Origin: Niastella vici
Lineage (GTDB): Bacteria > Bacteroidota > Bacteroidia > Chitinophagales > Chitinophagaceae
Assembly (NCBI RefSeq): GCF_002077945.1
Contig: NZ_LVYD01000113.1
Location: 124,001-188,000, forward strand
DNA length: 64,000 nt
Reading direction: 5' to 3'
Below the pieces are notes generated by a model. It worked only from the letters and a program-made list of their open reading frames with translations. It was not told the origin of the DNA and made no database searches. Positions 18,031 to 26,816 of this stretch are shown here, in pieces. A program made the position numbers and the translations under genes. Each line of letters starts with the position of its first letter. Position 1 is the stretch's first letter.

Positions 18031-19035
18031 TCAATTTCTAATTAATAATTGCTCGTTTGCTACTTCCGCATTCCATCGTTTTTTTTCCACTGCTTCTTCC
18101 TGAAAAATTGGAAGATAGGTCCAATACCAACTGGCAGATTGCAGCAGGCCCTGGCGTAATGAATAGCATGGGTGGTACCCCAGCAATTCCTTTGCTTTTT
18201 CGGCAACTGCTTCGGGAAGTGCATCCTGCTCAGGCCCCGGCTCATGCGCCAGGTCAACGGCAGCAATGCGTGCATCAAATACACTCAGCAATTCTTTCAG
18301 GCACAGGGCCAGCTGAGGTAAAGAATATTTTTCCTCAAAAGTGATATCGTACACCTGGTTCACTGCTGCCGGGTTATTGGTTAGCACCGCTAACAGGTTT
18401 GCCTGTACTACGTTTTCAACATAATTGAAATCGTGTACATACGCACCCGCGCCATTGATCACCGGCGATTCGTGCCGCATCAACTGCATCACGAAGGTTG
18501 GAATAATGGCAGCATACCCGCTACGGGGATCGTGCCGCTGGCCAAAAACATTTGAATACCGCAGCCCGATGGTTTCCATTCCATACAAACTGGCGAACTG
18601 TCCGGCATACAACTCATTGATATCTTTTGAACCATTGCAAAAGAAATCTGACGCATACACAAAGCGTTTCACTTTGGCATCATGTGCAACACCCAGCATG
18701 TTTAAAAAACCGGGCGTATTTACATTATTGATGGTCACGGGGTCGTTTGCTGACCGGGTAGCCGCATAATGGAAAACATAATCTATTCCTTCGCAGGCTT
18801 TTTTACAGGTATGTACATCCCGGATATCGCCATCGGTATAGCCAAACTGTGGATGATTGGCAAAGGGGGCCAGATTACCAAAACGGCCCGTTGAGAAATT
18901 ATCCAGCACACGCACCTTGCTGGCGCCGTCTGTCAACAGGCATTCGGCAAGATGCGAGCCTATAAAACCGGCCCCTCCTGTAATGAGGAAGGAGGACCCG
19001 GCTATTTTTTCTGATTGGTTGGGGGTCAGTTGCAT
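18031..19035 (-). CDS. Extended SDR, WbpP-type sugar-nucleotide epimerase lacking its catalytic segment
   Basis: A 334-residue protein from the ATG at 19035 (a GTG at 19068 is the other option). The NAD-binding end is intact: FLITGGAGFIGSHL with GxxGxxG at 20-26 and an FHYAATRSANDPVTINNVNT stretch. The C-terminal substrate domain matches UDP-GlcNAc 4-epimerases such as WbpP: GLRYSNVFGQR, QLMRHESPVINGAG, VHDFNYVENVVQ. Between them, about 22 residues are missing: after KRFVYAS the sequence jumps through DFFCNGSKD to INELYAGQF. This loses the SSSxYG loop and turns the YxxxK tyrosine into Cys (C-N-G-S-K). No frameshift is involved. It is probably inactive as an epimerase; a binding or regulatory role, or simple decay, is possible. 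Confidence 0.75.
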   Translation of the reverse strand: MQLTPNQSEKIAGSSFLITGGAGFIGSHLAECLLTDGASKVRVLDNFSTGRFGNLAPFANHPQFGYTDGDIRDVHTCKKACEGIDYVFHYAATRSANDPVTINNVNTPGFLNMLGVAHDAKVKRFVYASDFFCNGSKDINELYAGQFASLYGMETIGLRYSNVFGQRHDPRSGYAAIIPTFVMQLMRHESPVINGAGAYVHDFNYVENVVQANLLAVLTNNPAAVNQVYDITFEEKYSLPQLALCLKELLSVFDARIAAVDLAHEPGPEQDALPEAVAEKAKELLGYHPCYSLRQGLLQSASWYWTYLPIFQEEAVEKKRWNAEVANEQLLIRN

Positions 19036-19069
19036 ATTCTCACGTTTTAATTTAGTAAATGGGTACACT

Positions 19070-22000
19070 TTACTTTTTAAGCAGCTTCAGTGTTTGTATT
19101 TGCGAGTTGGTCTGGATCTTTATGAGGTAAAGCCCGCTGGCCAGGTACGAACCGTCGACAGAAACATAATTTTGAATGCCCGCTGCAGCCCAGCCCTGTT
19201 TCAACACCCTGATCGTTCTTCCCTCGCTATCGTATAACGTAATGCTATAGGGTCCCGGCAGCATTAGCTTAAAATCAAGTGTTGCATTGTTCACAAAAGG
19301 ATTTGGCCGCACCTGCCAGTTTTCAGCCGCCACAGGCAAAGCAGTGGCAACCCTTGCCAGGTTGCCGGGCGGTGCATCGGTAGCCAGTACGCCCAAAGCT
19401 TTAAGCGGGTTAACATTTTCATTCGTTGTAAGGACCACAATGGCGGGATTATAGGTTTGATGGATGCTGGTAGTATATTCAAGACTGTTGACGCCCAATC
19501 CATTAATCAGGGTCACCGGCAGGCCAAACGAAATATTTGCCGTAGAAGATTCCCTGTACAGTATATCCCCGCTACGGGTGCCATCGAAATTGTCGAGGTG
19601 GGTTGAATAGATCACCTTTACTTTACCCGCGGCCTCATTCATTATGACGATGGGCCTGTTCCCTTCTTTGGATGAAGTAACTGCATACAAATTATCCCAG
19701 CTGTTGTTGGGGCGGCGTACCAGTAATGCCATTGTTGGCAGGCCGGCTTTATCGTACCCGGTTTTTACAGCACAGTACAGGGTGCCATCGCTGGCGGCCA
19801 ATACATTTACGTAATTATCGGCCATTCCCTTATTAATGTTCTGAGCCGATTGTGATGCCGGCACTTCGTCGGCCGACCACAGCGTGGGATCGGCGCCGTC
19901 AGTATGCGTTTTAAAGCCAAACCGCTTTGCAGTCTGGTTCGACCAGAATACCCCGATCTTTCCGGGTAAAGCAGTGATGGCGCAAATATCCTCGCTCATT
20001 GCGCCTGAAGCAATGGTGATGGGTGAACTCCAGGTTGAATAAGGCGCATCACTGTAACGAACGAGCATATTGCCATTGCTGCAGGATGCTATCCAGAGCC
20101 TGCCGGTACCATCTTTATCGAGCGTAGCTGTTATTGTTCCGGCCTCAAAAACGATGTTTACATTGGCGGTCCTTTGTGTCCAGCGTTTATAGGTATTTGC
20201 AGCCGGATCATACTCAAGCGAAACAATATAGGAAGTAGCAGAAGCACCCCTGAACAGCAGCATGTGCACCAGGTTGCCCACTACCCGGCAATCGGTCCTG
20301 GAATTGTTTGCGGTGGCTATCGTTAATACATCTGTCCAACTGGTATTATCCAACCGGTAAATTTTTGTACCGGCTGATGTTGCTGCAACCGCCCACCATT
20401 TGCCTGCATAGCTCCATACTTTTGCCTGTGGTATTTCGCGCGTTGTACTTGAGATGGTTACCGGATCAAGGTCCATAAAGGATTGAAAGCACTGCGATGA
20501 AGCCACATTTACAGTATAGGTTTGCCCGCTGGTATAACCGCCACTGAGCGCATTGCCACTAACATCGGTTATTCCTGTATTGCTGTTCTTCACATCTAAC
20601 CGCAGCACGCCGTTTCCGGCCAGCGCCCTTACAGCTACGTCATATGTAGTGCTATCGGTTCCCACCACTTTTACGGCATCGGTGAGCGCCGTGGAAGCCG
20701 CCTGCTGGGCCACCTTCGAGAGGGTTCCCCGCACATTGCCACTGGTGGCAACGGTGATGAAATCTGCCGCATCGACCCCTCTTACTTTTTTGGAAAATAT
20801 AACCCTGTATGTTACCGTGGTGGTATCGGTGTTTTGGTTAACCGGCAATTGCCGGTTGATGCTGGTGACTACCGGCGGCCCGTTAAGATCCTGAATAATA
20901 TAAGTTTCGCCATTGGTAAATCCTGTGCTGATGGCATTACCGGTAGTGTCGCTGATACCGGTGCCGCTACCGTTCAGATCGAGCCGCAGCGTGCCGTTAC
21001 CCTGTACATTACTTACGGTTACATCATAAGCAACGCCATTTGTGCCAACAGGAACTGCTGCCCCATTCGCCAGCACACCGCTTGCTGTTCCCGAAACCGT
21101 GGTCACCGTAAAATCGGCACTATCCACTCCTGTTACTTTTTCTGAAAAGGTGGTCCTGAATGTAATACTTGAAGCATTGGTCACCTGGGTGGCGGGCGAT
21201 AGCCGGTTGATGCTGGTGACTACCGGCGGCACATCAGGAAGCTGCTGCTGAATAATATAGGTTTCACCATTGGTAAATCCTGTGCCAATGGCATTGCCGG
21301 CAGTATCGCTGATACCGGTGCCGCTCCCGTTCAGGTCGAGGCGCAGGGTGCCATCACCCTGTACATTACTAACTGTTACATCATAAATTAACCCATTTGT
21401 ACCAACAGGAACTGCAGCCCCATCCGCCAGCACCCCGCTTGCTGTTCCGGAAACCGTGGTCAACGTGAAATCGGCACTATCCACTCCTGTTACTTTCTCT
21501 GAAAAGGTGGTCCTGAATGTAATACTTGAAGCGTTGGTTAACTGGGCAGCAGGCGATTGCCGCAAGATGCTTACGGTAAATGGTGGCGTAAAGTCAACAA
21601 TATAGGTTTCACCATTGGTATATCCTGTGACAATGACATTGCCGGCAGTGTCAGCGATACCGGTGCCGCTGCCGTTAAGGTCGAGCCGCAAAGTACCAGC
21701 ACCCTGTACATTACTTATTGTTACATCATAAGCAATGCCATTTGTATCAACAGGAACTACAGCCCCATTTGCCAGCACACCGCCTGCTGTTCCTGAAACC
21801 GTGGTCAACGTGAAATCGGAACTATCCACTCCTGTTACCTTCTCTGAAAAGGTGGTCCTGAATGTAACACTTGAAGCGTTGGTCAACTGGGTGGCGGGCG
21901 TTTGCCGCAATATGCTTACGGTAAATGGTGGTGTGCGATCGACCATGTAGGTTTCACCATTGGTAAATCCTGCGCTTATGCCATTGCCGGAAGTGTCGCT

Positions 22001-23539
22001 GACACCGGTGCCGCTACTGTTCAGATCGAGGCGCAAAGTACCGTTACCCTGTACATTACTTACTGTTACATCATAAGCATCGCCACTTGTACCAACCGGA
22101 ACTACAGCCCCATTTGCCAGTACGCCGCTCGCTGTTCCGGAAACCGTGGTCAACGTGAAATCGGTATTATCAACGCCCGTTACTTTTTCCGAAAAAGTGG
22201 TCCTGAATGTAACACTTGAGGCGTTGGTCACCTGAGTGGCGGGTGATTGCCGCAAGATGCTTACGGTAAATGGTGGCGTGTGATCGACATTGTAGGTTTC
22301 ACCATTGGTAAATCCTGTGCCAATGGCATTGCCGACGGTATCTGTGATACCGGTGCCGCTATTGTTCAAATCCAGGCGCAGGATACCATCACCCTGTACA
22401 TTGCTTACTGTTACATCATAAGCAATGCCATTTGTACCAACCGGCACTACGGCCCCATTTGCCAGCACACCGCCTGCTGTTCCGGAAACCGTGGTCAACG
22501 TGAAATCGGTATTATCAACACCCGTTACTTTTTCCGAAAAAGTGGTCCTGAATGTAACACTTGAGGCGTTGGTCACCTGAGTGGCGGGTGATTGCCGCAA
22601 GATGCTTACGGTAAATGGTGGCGTGTGATCGACATTGTAGGTTTCACCATTGGTAAATCCTGTGCCAATGGCATTGCCGACGGTATCTGTGATACCGGTG
22701 CCGCTATTGTTCAAATCCAGGCGCAGGATACCATCACCCTGTACATTGCTTACTGTTACATCATAAGCAATGCCATTTGTACCAACCGGCACTACGGCCC
22801 CATTTGCCAGCACACCGCCTGCTGTTCCGGAAACCGTGGTCAACGTGAAATCGGTATTATCAACACCCGTTACTTTTTCCGAAAAAGTGGTCCTGAATGT
22901 AACACTTGAGGCGTTGGTCACCTGGGTGGCAGGTGATTGCCTCAGGATGCTTACAACAACCGGCGGAGTTACATCTTTTACCCCCGACAATTGCATATCA
23001 AAAGCCAGGTCTGCATTGTTGCCCGTTTTTTGATGAATTTCAGCGGCGATAATATTATTGCCATTTACAAAAGCAGATGTATTAATAGTAAAAGCCTGGG
23101 TAACCGTTCCATTATCACTGGCATCTTTACCGGTAGTTAAATAATTGACACTTCCCGTGCCCATATTATTCCGGTACACTTCCACCCCATTTACATAAAC
23201 CACCACGCCATCATCCCTCAATACACCGGCAGTAAAAGAGATGAAGTGGGAAGTGTCTGAAACAGCAATGATCTTTCTGAAGTAAGTGGTAATATATTTC
23301 TGTTTTGAGTCGGGCCCATAGCTTACAATGGTTGAAAGCCCGCTGAGCCCATACCCAAATTTACCATTCCCGGTTTTCCAGGAAGCATCGCTGAATGCAA
23401 GGGATCGCCAGGCAGTACCCTGATCTGTACCGTTATCGAGGTACTTCCAGCCTGAACCATAAGCGAAGATCGAGGTTTGCGCAAATACATTTTCCCTGCC
23501 TAACAATAAAAACAGGCAGAATAGGACACACGTTTTCAT
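19070..23539 (-). CDS. Giant secreted Ig-repeat protein with T9SS sorting domain
   Basis: A 1489-residue surface or secreted protein inside the EPS operon. Residues 1-20 are a signal peptide (ends VFAQ). About 22-188 form a galactose-binding-like sandwich (GVLRDDGVVVYVNGVEVYRN, IIAAEIHQ). Seven Ig-like repeats of about 115 residues follow at about 190-985, each starting near PPxxxSIxRxxPxxQ; the first six carry VTFRTTFSEKVTGVD, and the seventh has diverged. About 1000-1395 holds blades like those of BNR/sialidase propellers (VWSYAGKWWAVAATSAGTKI, DGTGRLWIASCSNG). A type-A T9SS sorting domain closes the protein (about 1405-1489, VRPNPFVNNATLDF to LKLLKK). It may bind or anchor the EPS made by the operon. 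No catalytic residues are recognised. Confidence 0.85.
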   Translation of the reverse strand: MKTCVLFCLFLLLGRENVFAQTSIFAYGSGWKYLDNGTDQGTAWRSLAFSDASWKTGNGKFGYGLSGLSTIVSYGPDSKQKYITTYFRKIIAVSDTSHFISFTAGVLRDDGVVVYVNGVEVYRNNMGTGSVNYLTTGKDASDNGTVTQAFTINTSAFVNGNNIIAAEIHQKTGNNADLAFDMQLSGVKDVTPPVVVSILRQSPATQVTNASSVTFRTTFSEKVTGVDNTDFTLTTVSGTAGGVLANGAVVPVGTNGIAYDVTVSNVQGDGILRLDLNNSGTGITDTVGNAIGTGFTNGETYNVDHTPPFTVSILRQSPATQVTNASSVTFRTTFSEKVTGVDNTDFTLTTVSGTAGGVLANGAVVPVGTNGIAYDVTVSNVQGDGILRLDLNNSGTGITDTVGNAIGTGFTNGETYNVDHTPPFTVSILRQSPATQVTNASSVTFRTTFSEKVTGVDNTDFTLTTVSGTASGVLANGAVVPVGTSGDAYDVTVSNVQGNGTLRLDLNSSGTGVSDTSGNGISAGFTNGETYMVDRTPPFTVSILRQTPATQLTNASSVTFRTTFSEKVTGVDSSDFTLTTVSGTAGGVLANGAVVPVDTNGIAYDVTISNVQGAGTLRLDLNGSGTGIADTAGNVIVTGYTNGETYIVDFTPPFTVSILRQSPAAQLTNASSITFRTTFSEKVTGVDSADFTLTTVSGTASGVLADGAAVPVGTNGLIYDVTVSNVQGDGTLRLDLNGSGTGISDTAGNAIGTGFTNGETYIIQQQLPDVPPVVTSINRLSPATQVTNASSITFRTTFSEKVTGVDSADFTVTTVSGTASGVLANGAAVPVGTNGVAYDVTVSNVQGNGTLRLDLNGSGTGISDTTGNAISTGFTNGETYIIQDLNGPPVVTSINRQLPVNQNTDTTTVTYRVIFSKKVRGVDAADFITVATSGNVRGTLSKVAQQAASTALTDAVKVVGTDSTTYDVAVRALAGNGVLRLDVKNSNTGITDVSGNALSGGYTSGQTYTVNVASSQCFQSFMDLDPVTISSTTREIPQAKVWSYAGKWWAVAATSAGTKIYRLDNTSWTDVLTIATANNSRTDCRVVGNLVHMLLFRGASATSYIVSLEYDPAANTYKRWTQRTANVNIVFEAGTITATLDKDGTGRLWIASCSNGNMLVRYSDAPYSTWSSPITIASGAMSEDICAITALPGKIGVFWSNQTAKRFGFKTHTDGADPTLWSADEVPASQSAQNINKGMADNYVNVLAASDGTLYCAVKTGYDKAGLPTMALLVRRPNNSWDNLYAVTSSKEGNRPIVIMNEAAGKVKVIYSTHLDNFDGTRSGDILYRESSTANISFGLPVTLINGLGVNSLEYTTSIHQTYNPAIVVLTTNENVNPLKALGVLATDAPPGNLARVATALPVAAENWQVRPNPFVNNATLDFKLMLPGPYSITLYDSEGRTIRVLKQGWAAAGIQNYVSVDGSYLASGLYLIKIQTNSQIQTLKLLKK
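20890..22975. repeat. Tandem 345-bp coding repeats (Ig-like units)
   Basis: Six closely related units with a period of about 345 bp (115 codons) lie within the giant T9SS protein gene. The two units around 22247 and 22592 appear identical for roughly 400 bp when read with a 345-bp offset; the others differ at scattered positions. Such identity points to recent unequal crossing-over or gene conversion, and the repeat number may vary between strains. Confidence 0.9.
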
Positions 23540-23598
23540 GACACAGTGGTTTAATTGATCAATATTTTTGAGTTAGCCTGAATAGGGTATACTAACAA

Positions 23599-24642
23599 TC
23601 AAAAAGCAGCTTTATACACTTTGTGGCTGAAGATGGTAAGGAAAACGATCTTTATATCGAGCCAGAACGACCAGTTCTCAATGTACCAGAGATCGTGCAG
23701 GGTGCGTTGTCTTTTTTGTTCTTCTGTATCGGTAGGTCCCCGCCAGCCGTTCACCTGCGCCCAGCCGGTTAAGCCGGGTTTTACATATTGCCTGAGCATA
23801 TAATGGTATACATTCAGCTGCAACTGCCGGTTCAGGTACCGCCGGTGCGGCCTTGGGCCCACTACGCTCATATTACCTTTTAAAACATTGAAAAACTGAG
23901 GCAATTCATCGATGCTGTATTTTCTTATTATTCTGCCAAACCGGGTGATCCTTGGATCATTTAATGTGGTAGAGCAAATACCATCTGCAGAATTATCGTT
24001 CTCCTTCATGCTTCTGAACTTGTATACTTTGAAAGGCTTTCCGCCTTTTCCGATACGGATGGCGGAATAAAAAACAGGGCCTCGTGATTCCAGCTTTATT
24101 ATAGCACCAATAACAAGAAAAAGTGGCAGCAGCAGCAGCAGCGCTGCAACGGCGAATATTTTATCAAAACAATTCTTAAAGAAGGCGGCCATTTTTCCGT
24201 CAGTGGGCAGTTCCCTGATGTTCACGGCATCAACCTGCCCAAACCGGGTGATCCTGTAATGATTGCCAAACAATTCATGATAATCCAATACATATTTAAC
24301 CCTGATGCCATGGTAATCGGCAACTGTCAAAATTTTTTGTATGGCCCCTATCTGGTTATCGGGCAAGGCAATAACGATCTCATCAATGGGATTCGATTGC
24401 AGGTATTGATCAACTGAATCCAGATCGGTCAGCACCTTTCTATTCTCGATCATACAGTCTTCCTGGTTATCGCAGCTAATAAATCCCTTTAGATGATAAC
24501 CGTGGTAATGACTTGTGAGCACCTCGTCTTCAATTCTTTTTGCTTTATTCCCCGTACCTGCCACAATAACGTATTTCGGGTTGGAGGGAAGTATGTCAAA
24601 TGCCATGAACGGGATCGCACGTCTCTGTTTTACAACGGTCAT
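23599..24642 (-). CDS. Undecaprenyl-phosphate sugar phosphotransferase (initiating transferase), short form
   Basis: This enzyme starts EPS repeat-unit synthesis by moving a sugar-1-phosphate onto undecaprenyl phosphate at the inner membrane. Residues about 24-140 form the Rossmann-like CoA_binding_3-type domain (YVIVAGTGNKAKRIEDEV, IDEIVIALPDNQ). One membrane helix lies at about 160-183 (VAALLLLLPLFLVIGAIIKL). The catalytic domain carries YKFRSM, the DELPQ motif (245-249), VGPRP (261-265) and GLTGWAQVNG. Family members of the WcaJ type are usually about 460 residues with four or five N-terminal helices; here that block is absent, and only 44 bp separate the start from the upstream gene. Function is still likely, since the catalytic half alone suffices in short (PglC-like) relatives. 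Confidence 0.88.
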   Translation of the reverse strand: MTVVKQRRAIPFMAFDILPSNPKYVIVAGTGNKAKRIEDEVLTSHYHGYHLKGFISCDNQEDCMIENRKVLTDLDSVDQYLQSNPIDEIVIALPDNQIGAIQKILTVADYHGIRVKYVLDYHELFGNHYRITRFGQVDAVNIRELPTDGKMAAFFKNCFDKIFAVAALLLLLPLFLVIGAIIKLESRGPVFYSAIRIGKGGKPFKVYKFRSMKENDNSADGICSTTLNDPRITRFGRIIRKYSIDELPQFFNVLKGNMSVVGPRPHRRYLNRQLQLNVYHYMLRQYVKPGLTGWAQVNGWRGPTDTEEQKRQRTLHDLWYIENWSFWLDIKIVFLTIFSHKVYKAAF

Positions 24643-24686
24643 AAAGCAGCTGATTTTAATGTTAACAAATCGATTCTACATCAGGG

Positions 24687-25427
24687 TTATTTTTCGATAC
24701 TGATCTTAAAAAAGCTTGTAGTGAGATATGAAATGAAGTAATTGCCGAAAAAGAACCGGCCGGGCCTTCCCAGCCGGTTTGGAGAGAGCCATACCACCTC
24801 CGGATTCCTGAATCCGGATTCCTTCAATAATTTAATCCAGGTATGTGGCTGCTGATGTTTATGCCATTCAATAGTTGGAACCAACCTGTTTTTCATTCCC
24901 ACATCGTTAAAGAAATTATTACAGGAACAATCCGTTACTATCAGCGTGGCTTTTTTCTTCATTACCCGGTAAACATTTTTAAAAATGTTTACATATCGCC
25001 TATAGCTGGTTTCATTTTTCAATAAATGAATGCATGCTTCCTCGTCGAGATGGTTGATGGAGTTATACATAATGACCACATCAAAGGTGGCGGGTTTGGT
25101 TTGCTGTAAAAACTCCTGCAGGGTAAACGGCATCAATTCAACGGGCAACGTTGCCGGAAATGCCTGCTGCAGATCACGGAATGCGTTGATCACTCCCCGG
25201 GTCGATCCTGCCTGTTCCGGTTCCAGGCAAATGGCTTTTTTAGCGCCTTTAATGGCCGCATAAAACGTGAGCAGGCCTTTGCCGCCGCCCACATCCAGCA
25301 CTTCTTTTTGTGCCAGCTCTACATGTTCAAAAAGATTGTCGAGGTGAAATTTGAGATTTTTCTTACTGGAATACATTTTCCGGTTGACCACCTGGTCAAA
25401 AAAACCTGTTTCAATTTTCTGTGCCAT
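24687..25427 (-). CDS. Class I SAM-dependent methyltransferase
   Basis: A 246-residue cytosolic methyltransferase. Motif I is VLDVGGGKGLLTFYAA (about 40-55), motif II CLEPE with the acidic residue binding the SAM ribose, and motif IV VVIMYNSINHLDEEA. C-terminal to the fold come VMKKKATLIVTDC and WHKHQQPHTWIKLLKESG. The N-terminal 35 residues are basic and may hold the substrate. Position between the AlgD-like dehydrogenase and the initiating transferase in the EPS operon suggests O-methylation of a sugar or lipid-linked intermediate (inference). Confidence 0.8.
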   Translation of the reverse strand: MAQKIETGFFDQVVNRKMYSSKKNLKFHLDNLFEHVELAQKEVLDVGGGKGLLTFYAAIKGAKKAICLEPEQAGSTRGVINAFRDLQQAFPATLPVELMPFTLQEFLQQTKPATFDVVIMYNSINHLDEEACIHLLKNETSYRRYVNIFKNVYRVMKKKATLIVTDCSCNNFFNDVGMKNRLVPTIEWHKHQQPHTWIKLLKESGFRNPEVVWLSPNRLGRPGRFFFGNYFISYLTTSFFKISIEK

Positions 25428-25502
25428 AGCAAAAGCATTTAAATGTTAATCGGTTCTTTTCTACAGTTTCTACAGGCCCTTACTATTTCACATTGGTGTG
25501 TT

Positions 25503-26810
25503 TTACCAGCAGATGCCCTCATAATTGGGCAACGCTTCGAGATCGTGGATCCTTACCAGATCTATAATAGCTGTTTTATCTTTTAACAAATGTTGATATT
25601 GTTTGGGGTCAAAATTCCTGTGACTGATGATCACTACATCATTTTCTGCAATGGACTGTTCAAGGTTGTTACTTAGGTGCTCCGATAAATGGGGCAGGCG
25701 TTCATTGATGTACGCCTTGTTGGCGCCAATGAGTTTTGAAAGACAAACATATTCATCATAAATGGTAACATGATACCCCTTCCCGATCAGGGTTTCGGCC
25801 AGTTCAACGAAAGGACTGAAACGCAGATCATCGGTACCTTCTTTAAAGCTTAGGCCTACCATACAGATGTTTTTCTTCCCCGTATCGTTTATTAATTCAA
25901 ATGCTTTTCGCCGGTGCTGTTCATTCGAGGAATTGATCACTGACAAAATGGGGGTATCAAGGTAATTGTCGTGCCCCAGGGTTACAAGGCCTTTCAGGTC
26001 TTTCGGCAGGCAGGAACCACCAAAGGCAAATCCCGGTTTTAAGTAAGCGGTTGAAATATTCAGCCGGGTGTCTTTGCAAAAGAGCTCCATTACTTTAAAC
26101 GGATCGATGTGCAACGATTTGCAGATGGCGCCCACTTCATTCGAAAAAGCGATCTTGAGGGCATGGAAGGAATTGTTGACATATTTTATGATCTCGGCCA
26201 CTTTAACATCCGTTATTTCAATGGGCGCATCGAGACAACGGTATAAAGAAGCCACCTGCTCCATGGCGAACGTATTATCGCCACCTACCACTGTAACCGC
26301 GGGGTGGTAATAATCATGGACGGCCGTTCCTTCCCGTAAAAATTCAGGATTTGAGACCACTGAAAAATCAACGCCCCTTTTTTTACCTGAAAATTCTTCT
26401 ATGATGTCGCCATAACGCCGGTTGGTGCCGGGGATCACCGTGCTGCGAATGACCACTGTGTGAAAGCTATCTTTTGCCCGCAACGCTTTTCCTATTTGTT
26501 CTGCCGTTTTGAAAATATAGGAGAGGTTCAAATGCCCATTCGAAGAAGGCGGTGTACCCACACAAATAATGCTTACTTCAGTATTCAACACCGCCTCCTC
26601 AACGAATGGGGTTGCTGATATACGGCCTTTTTCAAATCCTTCGCCAATGATCTCGTTAATATCTTTTTCCTGTATCGTGGGCCGGCCATTGTTGATGAGC
26701 TCAATTTTAAAATTGCTTACATCAACACCTATCACTTCGTGCCCGTTCTTTGCCAGGCAGCCAAGGCTGACGCAGCCAACATATCCCAAACCAAAAATTG
26801 AAATTTTCAT
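25503..26810 (-). CDS. Nucleotide-sugar 6-dehydrogenase, AlgD (GDP-mannose) type
   Basis: A 435-residue NAD-dependent dehydrogenase that oxidises C6 of a nucleotide sugar twice to give a uronate. The N-terminal Rossmann fold is MKISIFGLGYVGCVSLGCLA. Active-site residues are in place: NPEFLRE (Glu 156/160), Lys 209 in EIIKYVNN, Asn in the same helix, and the catalytic Cys 267 in FAFGGSCLPKDL. GLSFKEGTDDLRFSP follows. From recall, the length, numbering (Cys 268 and Lys 210 in Pseudomonas AlgD) and even the C-terminal EGICW agree with GDP-mannose dehydrogenase better than with UDP-glucose dehydrogenases. The product would then be GDP-mannuronate, an alginate precursor. UDP-glucose remains a possible substrate. 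Confidence 0.88.
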   Translation of the reverse strand: MKISIFGLGYVGCVSLGCLAKNGHEVIGVDVSNFKIELINNGRPTIQEKDINEIIGEGFEKGRISATPFVEEAVLNTEVSIICVGTPPSSNGHLNLSYIFKTAEQIGKALRAKDSFHTVVIRSTVIPGTNRRYGDIIEEFSGKKRGVDFSVVSNPEFLREGTAVHDYYHPAVTVVGGDNTFAMEQVASLYRCLDAPIEITDVKVAEIIKYVNNSFHALKIAFSNEVGAICKSLHIDPFKVMELFCKDTRLNISTAYLKPGFAFGGSCLPKDLKGLVTLGHDNYLDTPILSVINSSNEQHRRKAFELINDTGKKNICMVGLSFKEGTDDLRFSPFVELAETLIGKGYHVTIYDEYVCLSKLIGANKAYINERLPHLSEHLSNNLEQSIAENDVVIISHRNFDPKQYQHLLKDKTAIIDLVRIHDLEALPNYEGICW

Positions 26811-26816
26811 GGTGAA

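Noticed and set aside
20553-23140. Many plus-strand ORFs antisense to the giant Ig protein, with near-identical sequences
   Set aside because: They only mirror the 345-bp repeats of the real minus-strand gene. Their composition (Cys/Ile-rich) is not protein-like, and no ribosome site was seen.
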